A stretch of 64,000 nucleotides of DNA from Enchytraeus crypticus (lineage: Eukaryota > Annelida > Clitellata > Enchytraeida > Enchytraeidae), in NCBI GenBank assembly GCA_905160935.1, contig CAJHZI010000308.1, forward strand, positions 362,501 to 426,500. Reading direction: 5' to 3'. The notes beneath the pieces are model-generated. The model was not told where the DNA came from, did no database searches, and saw nothing but the letters and a program-made list of their open reading frames with translations. The position numbers and the translations under genes were made by a program. Shown piece after piece: positions 52,110 to 64,000 of the stretch (positions are counted from its first letter, which is position 1; every line of letters starts with the position of its first letter).

Positions 52110-54595
52110 AAGCCCATGGGCTTCACCAAAGTCAGCCTAGTGGTTTCGGTTTTTTTCTTCCTTGAACGCCCCGCAGTCTTAACCCCCATCCCCCAAGCCA
52201 GTTATCTTATTATTATAGGAAAGAATTAGGGCTGAAGTAGGCCTTGTGTGGGTGATTTGTGCAAGGAATGCTGCAAGGTACATCATAAATAGGCCTATAC
52301 ATAGCAGAAGATCTCACTAGAATAATAAAAATGGGAATATTAAGTTAATTGTACATGCAATTAAGCATACAATTATATACGAACTTATTAGATGTGATCC
52401 CTAGGAAAAGGAACAATAAAACCGATTTAAATTAAGACAAATAAATAAGACGCAGTATGGGGGGGGAGTAATTTACCAATATGAAGTCACATAGGTTGAA
52501 TTTGCATTGTGCATAGAAGTACAACACATGTAGCTTATTAAAATAATGCGAAATATGTAAGCTCAAAAGTAAGTGTGGGCACTGTGTAATGAATTAAGTT
52601 ATATGACAATCAACTGGCAATATATTCATAGATCATCTTTTCCCTCGAGATCTCACACAGTCTATGTTTTTGATTGCCTCATCTAACAGTGTATCTCTGG
52701 AAGTTGTTGCACAAAGGCATAATTTTATATTAAAATTTATATAGGCTACTATTTATTTTTTATAGACACGTATGAGTGATTTTATTAAGTAACTTGCAAT
52801 TAAAATGGACAAAGCAATAGTCTATAGTCTATTTTTAGTAAACAACGCCACATGAGATTCGATGGTAATATCTAGAGTATAGGCCTAAATTGCAACGACC
52901 TAAATTTAAGATTTATCTCCTTATTATTAGTTTCTAATACAATCTATCGATATTACATTTCGAGCAGTTTTCATATTCACGATATCATTCAGCGTCATTC
53001 GCCATTATCTGTGCAACCGACTTAATAAATCCTGTAGTAAATGAGATCCTTGTCTTGGTGCATTTCAGAAATAATATCTGTCATCAAAGTTTCAATCCTA
53101 CCAAGTCCCTCTCCGCATCAACTGTAATTGAACAGATTTAATCAAGCAACAGGTAAAATTGCAGAGTAGTCACGATACAATCTTATTTTGATATCCAAGG
53201 AATAGAATTCGCATTATAAGATTGACAGATATTATAAATACACTCGCCGTTCCAATTAGTACTGGAAAATGCTGTGTGAATGCAATAAAAAAGAAAATTG
53301 TCACTAATAATGCCACTTTAAATGCATGACGACAATTTTCAGACGAATGATATGTTGATACTCGTAATTTAATATTATTTCAGAAAGATATCGATTTTAA
53401 GGGATTGCAGTTAATTATCTCATGTCTAATTTTCACACACATCTGTGTGCTTAGGAGCTCTACCACTATGAGGAAGGTCATCAAGCCCTACTGGTCCCAA
53501 AAATACAGATCTGCCGCAGCTGATTTGTCATTTTTATATCAATTAGGCCTAGTAGCTTCATCAAACTGCATGAGGCATAAGTTTTCAAGCTTGCAGTATA
53601 CATGTACGTGTTCTGTCTCTCACCTGAACTCTCGTGTGTCTGACGACGATCCTAACGTTTCACGGAAATTATTTACTTGTACTTTAAAACGAAGTGTATG
53701 CTCTTCAGTAATTTGCGTGTAGTCTAAGTTATTTTAATCATTGTAAGCTAAATTAAATTTACGCAAAATCAGGTTTCATTAATGAGCTAATCACAAATTT
53801 TATAAAAGTCGCATGAGCTCAATTAGGGACATTTCCGTTTTTATGAAAGGAATAGTCACTGCTTATCATTTCAAACTATATGCATAATTGATATATAGCA
53901 ATTAGAGATATTAAGAGATAATGATGATAATTTGTATTTTAATTATAGGCAATCTCGTCAGCTTAAGAAGCTACGGTTTTAAAGAAGTTAAAAGCGGTTT
54001 TTAAAGAAAATAAAGTTACAATTATTATAATTAAAAAGCATCGGCTAACATTAACATCGGCTGACGTTAACATCAGTTTTTGCAGCTTTGCAGCTTTTTA
54101 AGTAATTTAATAATTACAAAAGGATATAATCAAATTTATATAACAACACAGCCCTGAGTTCGATTTCGTTGCGGGCCGAGAAAATGAAATTCCTTTCAGT
54201 ATTTTCTCTTTGGTCTATCTATTTAAATTAAATTGAAAATCATTCGGATAAATTGTAAAGCCAATATGCATGAAAATTTGAGGTAAGACAAATAAAACAT
54301 GCTAATTACTAAAATATACGAAAGTTGGAATCAAGTAAAGTTTAAAAACATATTTTAATAGCGATCTTTTGTTTAAAGGGCGAATAAATGACGGGTAAGC
54401 GGAATTACATGTGCCTTTCTCTACATCTACTCTTTCCCTGTTTTCTGACCCTGTCTCAGAAGGAATTTTTTCTTCGTATTATTGTCGTCGTTTCGTATGT
54501 CTGTTACATGTATGTTACACATAACAAGCCGCACGTGTAGCAGGATTTTCTTGCTTGTTGACTGCTTTGTGATTATCGTTATTTCCTCCTGGTCT
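52110..54595. other. Long gene-free stretch
   Basis: No supported gene. The 105-codon plus frame at 53405-53722 has no known motif, and no splice context was found. Several TAGGCCTA palindromes occur here (52290, 52887, 53546). Confidence 0.45.
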
Positions 54596-54599
54596 TTTA

Positions 54600-54670
54600 G
54601 CAATCGTTTTCTTTTGCTAGATTATTAGTAACTGTTGCCCTTAGATAAAATACAACAAATGGCACTAATT
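54600..54670 (-). repeat. SINE core fragment
   Basis: The minus strand reads aagggcaacagttactaata and ttgcta, the shared core of the 5S-headed and tRNA-headed SINEs at 51085 and 60078. Confidence 0.45.
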
Positions 54671-54734
54671 TAAGAAAAACTACTTACGAGGCATAGCCTT
54701 TTGTGAAGAGATTAATCTTTAGTCGATGGAGTGC

Positions 54735-54830
54735 TCTTTGTGGAGCGTGAAAAGCAGCATGCGAGTATGAATATGTACAATGGCTTGCCACTTGGCAGAA
54801 CACTAGAGAGAGAGAGAGAGAGTATGATAT
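54735..54830 (+). repeat. RTE-like 3' end remnant with GA run
   Basis: tggcttgccacttggcagaa cactagagagagagag, the degenerate 3' end of the RTE family followed by (ga)n. Confidence 0.6.
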
Positions 54831-55019
54831 AATATAAGCGATATGGTATCATGAGATCAGAAAGCTTAATTAGAAGATAATTATTTTGAGTTTTACAATA
54901 ATGAAGCAAAGAAGAAGAGCAATAATGTGGTTCAATGATAATTGATTTCGCGCTGAGGTGACTGATGAAAGATTCTCCATCAATACTAATAAGTCTAAAC
55001 ATAATAAAATAAAATGAAA

Positions 55020-55150
55020 TAAAGGCTAAAGAGAGGTATAACGTCAATTTCCTGCTTGAACAGCATGTAAGGTACAGGGAGAGCAAGGGATTCGAACCCT
55101 GCAGATACGAATCCGCTTTCTAATAACTTGCCGACAAGCCACAGACTCAA
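55020..55150 (-). repeat. tRNA-derived SINE, family A, diverged
   Basis: gggattcgaaccctgcagat (box B complement), ctaataacttgccgacaagc and gtcaatttcctgcttgaaca body; diverged copy. Confidence 0.65.
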
Positions 55151-55539
55151 CTCATAATAATATTCTACTATATTTTTTCAACGTTTATTTTGCTTTAACA
55201 TTATAAGTTGCCTTAAGAGTCTGTTTACCGGACTAGGACTAATGACAACGGAAACGTTGATCTGTGAGAATAACTGTGATCAATATATTAAAATTGTAAG
55301 AGCTTTGAAATAATGAAAGGGCAGAATTGACAGGCTATATTTCACTTGAATTTACTCGATTGCTGAAGAAAACGAAGTTAAGCATTTATTCACTTGGATT
55401 CAATACATTTTGAAATTAGAAATTGTAAAATGTGCCATTCTTTTGGCATTTCAAGTAGGATTTAAGGAAAACACTCAACGCAATACTGTACTGATTAAGA
55501 GATAGGCTATATTGTCATATATTAAATGTTTGTATATAA

Positions 55540-55632
55540 TTTATTAGAGATGAAAAGGAAGGCTGAGGATAGAATTGGTTGGAAGAGCTTATGCCATGGG
55601 CCTGCAGTTGGGCAGTGAACTAGAACATGCAA
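55540..55632 (+). repeat. RTE-like 3' end fragment
   Basis: gagatgaaaaggaaggctga ggatagaattggttgg, then cttatgccatgggcctgcag and gcagtgaactag. Confidence 0.7.
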
Positions 55633-55734
55633 GATAATTTAATTGATTGATTTCGCGATATGCTACGGTTTTGGATATTTTTCACTGCACTCTTTGGACG
55701 TTGTGTCTTAGATTTATTTTACTGAATAAAGCTG

Positions 55735-55866
55735 GTAAAGCTAAGGTTAACGTTAGTTTCCTCACTCGAAAGCGATGCCAGTGACGGGCGAGCAAAGGAT
55801 TTGAACCCAGCACATACTGATCCGCGGTCGAGTATCTTACCGACTTCACCACTGGCTTCAGCCAGT
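55735..55866 (-). repeat. tRNA-derived SINE, family A, best tRNA-like head
   Basis: On the minus strand the head runs from GCCAGTG to CACTGGC, a perfect 7-bp acceptor-like stem about 80 nt apart. It has tggtgaagtcggtaaga (box A) and gggttcaaatcc (box B), followed by the family body. The body outside the stem and the many copies argue against a working tRNA gene. Confidence 0.88.
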
Positions 55867-55869
55867 GAT

Positions 55870-56165
55870 TCAAGTCAAACTCTTAGTTCTTTCTTTGTGT
55901 TCTCTCCAAAGACTTAACTTCTTAAACTAAATGTAATGAAAGTTTCAATAGTTACTAATTTGTCCAACCCTAATTCACAAGTTTATATTTACGTGTAGTA
56001 TTTGTGACGCAAATAACGAATTATAGGCCTACAGCAATATTCGTACAGTAAAAAAGCCATTTTGTACATATAAAGTTAAGAGAAAACTGATAGGCCTAAT
56101 ATGTTAATTTATATTTGCTGCTGCTAGATTCTATCATCCTGTGTCGTTTTGTGCCAGGTATTATT
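55870..56165. other. Spacer, nothing seen
   Basis: AT-rich; contains two TAGGCCTA palindromes. Confidence 0.4.
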
Positions 56166-56170
56166 TATTT

Positions 56171-57598
56171 TAGAGATGGGAATCGAACCGAACCTTAAAG
56201 TCTAGAATTTTGACCGAACCGTACCGAACTCGAACCCAGACTCTGACCGAACCCGAACCCGAACCCGAACCCAGACTCTGGCCGAACCGAGCCGAACCCG
56301 AACCCAGACTCTGGCCGAACCCGAACCGAACCCGAACCCAGACTTCATCCAAACCGAAATGAACCAATCTCTTGGAATTCCTTTCTTCTTCACCAGCCTG
56401 ACATTAAAAAAAGATAGTTAGAACAATACAAATATATATTAGTTTTTGCATTAACATGTCTTACAGTATCTAACAACATATATTCAGGAAATGCTGGTTC
56501 CGACACAAATTTTAAAATGGTAGCGGTACAAAGAAATGGTAGCGGGAAGCGAGACGGGCCTACAGAAGACAATGGATAGTCTGAATAACTCGGCATTGAA
56601 ATATGGAATGAAGATTAATATCAAAGAGACGAAAGTGATGAGAGTATCCCATAAAACTCTGAAAATGCCTAACTAAAATCTAGGAGGATTTGTTCTTGCT
56701 AAATTAAAATTATGAATTTTTTCTAATTTTAGTGTGATACCTTAATATTTTTGCAGCCAGATTTACAAATAATTATATATGACATTCTTTATGTGTTAAG
56801 ACTGACTATCTGAAGTAAGTAATTTTGCACCATAGCAATGCAATAATTTCATAACTATTTCCGTAACTTCATAATTGATCTGAGAGTTTCAAATTTAAAA
56901 CCCTAAGGTAAATTATGAAGCTTTTTATTGGTCAGTTGATAGCAAACGGTGTATATTATGATCATTTTTCTATAGAAGTACACGTGTTTACCAAATCATC
57001 TTTATTTGACATTTTTACGTTACTAAATTGCACTTTGTCTCTGAAATATTGGATCAAATTTTAGCCAAAACATTTCCACTTAATTATAAACGTATCAAAT
57101 ATATAGGCCTTTAGTGACAATAAAAAGTTTAAAATTGATGAAGCATTCTATTTGCTCGTTATAATCAAGGAAAATATTTCAGATACAATAATAAAGCTAA
57201 ATATCTATATTATGAACATTTGTTGGTCAACTAACAATATTTTAAGAAATGTCCAGGAATAAATACCACTTCTCTCCTTTTTTCATTGTCATATTTTTAC
57301 CCAGGTGAAAAAATGTGGCAGCTATTATGACTTAATGAATTTTTAAGCATATTTACCATAAACTATTTTAAACATGTTTGTCATAACCATGATTATTATA
57401 AGTAAAGTTAAACAATTGCAACATTATCCAAACCAAACCTTTTCGAACTCAAATCGAACTCTTGCGAGTTGGAAAGCAAGCCGAACCCCAATCGAACCCG
57501 AACCCTTGTTAGAACCGAACCCGAACCGAACCGAACTTTCATTTTCAACCAACCGAACCGAACCCGAACTCTGGAAATTCATAAAATTCCCATCTCTA
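56171..57598. mobile_element. Non-autonomous hAT-like element, long GAACC-rich form
   Basis: Ends TAGAGATGGG and CCCATCTCTA are perfect 10-bp inverted repeats, flanked by atttattt and atttagtt (7 of 8 identical). About 200 bp at each end is built of ccgaaccgaaccc units; the middle kilobase is unique AT-rich DNA with no transposase. The stretch attgcaacattatccaaacc near 57413 also occurs inside the 287-bp copy at 29044-29330, so the short form is an internal deletion of this type. Confidence 0.88.
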
Positions 57599-58169
57599 AT
57601 TTAGTTATGATGATTTTCACAGGGTTATTTATTATTATGGTTATTTTTAATATTTTTATGTGCCTAACAAATAAAAGAGGTCTTCCGAATACTATATAAA
57701 ATACCCACTAATGGTAATCTATCTATACGCAGTCGAATGTGCATTCATAAGTAGCCTAATGCAGATATTTTGAGACGTCAAATTGTCATTACACATGTAT
57801 GTTGAAATGGCTGTTATTTGCATTATGAGAAGAATATCGGTTAATGGTACAAAAACTGTTGGTTATTCAATTTTTAGCAATAAATTAATACTGCAGAATG
57901 AACATCTTTACTGTTGAACATCTTTAGATTTTGGTATCAAAGTGTACATACTTGTATTGTACTTTTGCACGAACAATTTGAGACAGGCAGAAGTTCCTCC
58001 CTCCACTTTTGGATATTATTTCCTTTATGACATGATTCAATTAGATCTCCGTAGGTTTAATTTTCTCATTTTATTCAATTTGCGTTTAATTTAACTTCAG
58101 ATTATTCACTACACTGTTCGTTCAATTATAATATTCAAACTTGCTATACTAACCAACTCGAATTAATAA

Positions 58170-58354
58170 ATCGACGCAGAATCGAACTATTCCAAAATGA
58201 ACTCGATCCGAACAAGCTTTCTTGTAAAGCGGAAGCCGAGCCGAACCGAACTCACAGATTTTCATTTTCTAGACGAACCAGAGCCTAACCGGAATTTCAA
58301 TTACAAGTACCCGAACCAAACCAGAAACCTGAACTTTTGTAAATGTCAATCTCT
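58170..58354. mobile_element. Diverged GAACC-rich hAT-like fragment
   Basis: gccgagccgaaccgaactca, aatcgaactat and the end tcaatctcta resemble the right end of 56171-57598. The left end is not recognisable. Confidence 0.65.
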
Positions 58355-58359
58355 AATCT

Positions 58360-59050
58360 TGATATTAAATCAGTGAAAATTCTCGGGCCTGAAACATTCA
58401 TTACCTTATGGTAAACCTTTATCATTACTCTAAATTTTCCCTGGCACAAACTACAAAGCCTATGAGTATTTAAATGACTTAATGAATTTAGTCTCTTTGA
58501 TTAGGTTGGCATTGAAAGGAATAGTAAATTTAATAGTTGATTAAACGGTGCCATTTACGAGATTAGATATCATGGATGGTCATCTTAATAGAGCATAATT
58601 AAAACTTAAAATGTACATCAAATCATTGGCAAATTTGAAAATATATATGACATGTCATATTACTGTGGATTGCGACGATAGAGTATTTTATTTCAGTAAT
58701 AGATTTAACTTTCTTAATAGAGAAGTCTAGGCCAATTTCCTAAATAAAGAGCGTAGGTTGGATAATCCGGATTATTTGGAATTTGAACGACTACAAAGGA
58801 AATAATAGCACTCTAATTGATGACTCTATGGCTAAGGTCAAATAAAAAAGTTAGAATTTCTTCGAAGACATTTTAAATAGTGTTTAGACAATTTATTAAA
58901 TGGTCTTTTTGCAAATAGTAGGCCTATAGTGTATTTAGAAGGTATATATATTGTTTCGTTTTAATTTCTATTTCAGTTTGCTTTTGTGAGATTTTGTCTT
59001 TTGAATTGCCTTATAACCTACACTGTATGGTGCAATAAGGACTGTATAAT
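58360..59050. other. Gene-free AT-rich stretch
   Basis: No gene or repeat family recognised. Confidence 0.4.
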
Positions 59051-59064
59051 GGATATATACACGC

Positions 59065-59175
59065 ATTATAGTGAAATGATCAACTACGTTGATATCTATC
59101 ACTTTTAATACCACATGTTAAACCGTTATGCAATTTAAACCATTTTCCGTTTAACCATTCCAGTGAATGTCCGAG
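59065..59175 (-). repeat. tRNA-derived SINE, family B, 3' part
   Basis: gatcaactacgttgatatct, accacatgttaaaccgttat and tccagtgaatgtccgaga match the body of the copies at 21885 and 24916; the tRNA head is missing. Confidence 0.8.
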
Positions 59176-59257
59176 AAAAGGAAATTTTGCGAAAAGGCAT
59201 TATAAAATAGTTTCTTTAAACTATGATCATATAGAAATCGAAAGGGCCGGGCCGGTA

Positions 59258-59297
59258 GCATGCTAGCAAGTTATCTGCAGATAACTTGCTAACATGC
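59258..59297. repeat. 40-bp near-perfect palindrome
   Basis: gcatgctagcaagttatctg and its complement meet at ctgcag with no loop; one mismatch (gctagc versus gctaac). It adjoins the AT microsatellite. Confidence 0.9.
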
Positions 59298-59307
59298 AAT
59301 ATATGTA

Positions 59308-59309
<2 letters not shown>

Positions 59310-59405
<96 letters not shown>
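59310..59405. repeat. AT microsatellite
   Basis: Pure TA run of about 90 bp; the frames over it on both strands are Tyr-Ile artefacts. Confidence 0.95.
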
Positions 59406-59406
<1 letters not shown>

Positions 59407-59542
59407 CCGTTATACATTTATTAAATCCATTCAACAAGCAACATTGAAGCAGCGTACAACATTTCTACAACATTTCCACTATAAACGAGACTCTTCAGGT
59501 CCCGTCAATGCAGATCGGTTGAGCAATCCTTCATCACATTAT

Positions 59543-59548
59543 TTTATT
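59543..59548 (-). promoter_or_regulatory. Probable polyadenylation signal of the collagen gene
   Basis: AATAAA on the minus strand, about 90 nt downstream of the collagen stop codon. Confidence 0.5.
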
Positions 59549-59634
59549 TTGAGTAGTTATTTACAAAAGTCTATCATCGCATACGGAGTAACTATACTAA
59601 CTTAGCGCGTAATGCATTCAATTAAATGCTTCAG

Positions 59635-63912
<4,278 letters not shown>

Positions 63913-64000
63913 GGTAATTTTCACCTGAATCACCTTTGATGAATAGAACAAGTACAACAGTAGTCCCACGCAAAGATCTATAATGTACTGTATAATTAGA

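Noticed and set aside
53405-53722. 105-aa plus-strand ORF
   Set aside because: No motif, no splice context, composition like surrounding DNA; not enough to call a gene.
55735-55866. Functional tRNA gene
   Set aside because: Acceptor-like stem and boxes A and B are present, but the same head is attached to a shared non-tRNA body in several diverged copies, as in a SINE.
59293-59605. Open frames over AT microsatellites (also at 2060, 14501, 61325)
   Set aside because: The translated part is Tyr-Ile or similar dinucleotide-repeat artefact with no coding features.

Overview
The window is nuclear DNA from an intron-rich invertebrate animal. It is AT-rich, with animal genes split by spliceosomal introns. 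Between them lies dense repeat debris: CR1/Jockey-like and RTE-like retrotransposon fragments, hAT and TA-flanked inverted-repeat DNA elements, tRNA- and 5S-headed SINEs, and long AT, GATA, GA and TTA microsatellites. The sequence alone does not fix the phylum. There is no bacterial, plasmid or CRISPR content, and most of the longer open frames are repeat shadows.

Three genes can be read with confidence, all on the minus strand. (1) PCID2, the PCI-domain TREX-2 subunit, runs from 22491 down to 5779. I rebuilt 15 exons by splice site, phase and family alignment; they give 1209 nt and 402 aa, against about 399 aa in human. Fourteen exons are shorter than 125 nt, so simple ORF calling misses the gene. 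One intron (17011 to 15039) starts with ATATCCTTT and ends in AC, as in a U12-type AT-AC intron. (2) A single-exon rhodopsin-like GPCR lies at 35483-36658. (3) A short collagen of three exons (63912 to 59635, 290 aa) has a hydrophobic N-terminal segment, a stalk and about 48 Gly-X-Y triplets. A fourth, weaker candidate (23639-24370) encodes a disordered protein built on an Arg-Asp-Asn repeat.

Layout. 0-5.7 kb: broken CR1-like reverse transcriptase, minisatellite, inverted-repeat element, SINE. 5.8-22.5 kb: PCID2, with introns full of repeats and three long hairpins. 22.7-24.4 kb: an ~0.85 kb block repeated at 43.9-44.8 kb, then the RDN-repeat ORF. 24.9-28.6 kb: SINE and retrotransposon fragments. 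28.6-35 kb: a nest of at least seven copies of one retrotransposon in a (TAA/TTA)n array, one apparently full length with an intact 998-aa ORF (zinc-finger, reverse transcriptase, restriction-like endonuclease). 35.5-36.7 kb: GPCR. 37-46 kb: foldback element, SINEs, retrotransposon fragments. 46.8-49.4 kb: a hAT element with perfect 8-bp target duplication and a decayed transposase. 49.6-59.2 kb: SINEs, including one with a 5S-rRNA-like head, and a non-autonomous hAT family with GAACC-rich ends. 59.6-63.9 kb: the collagen gene, with a decayed CR1 copy in its first intron and a minisatellite at its first splice donor.

The best leads are the TAA-microsatellite-targeting retrotransposon nest, including tail-only copies with identical boundaries; the AT-AC intron in PCID2; and minisatellites placed at 5' splice sites.
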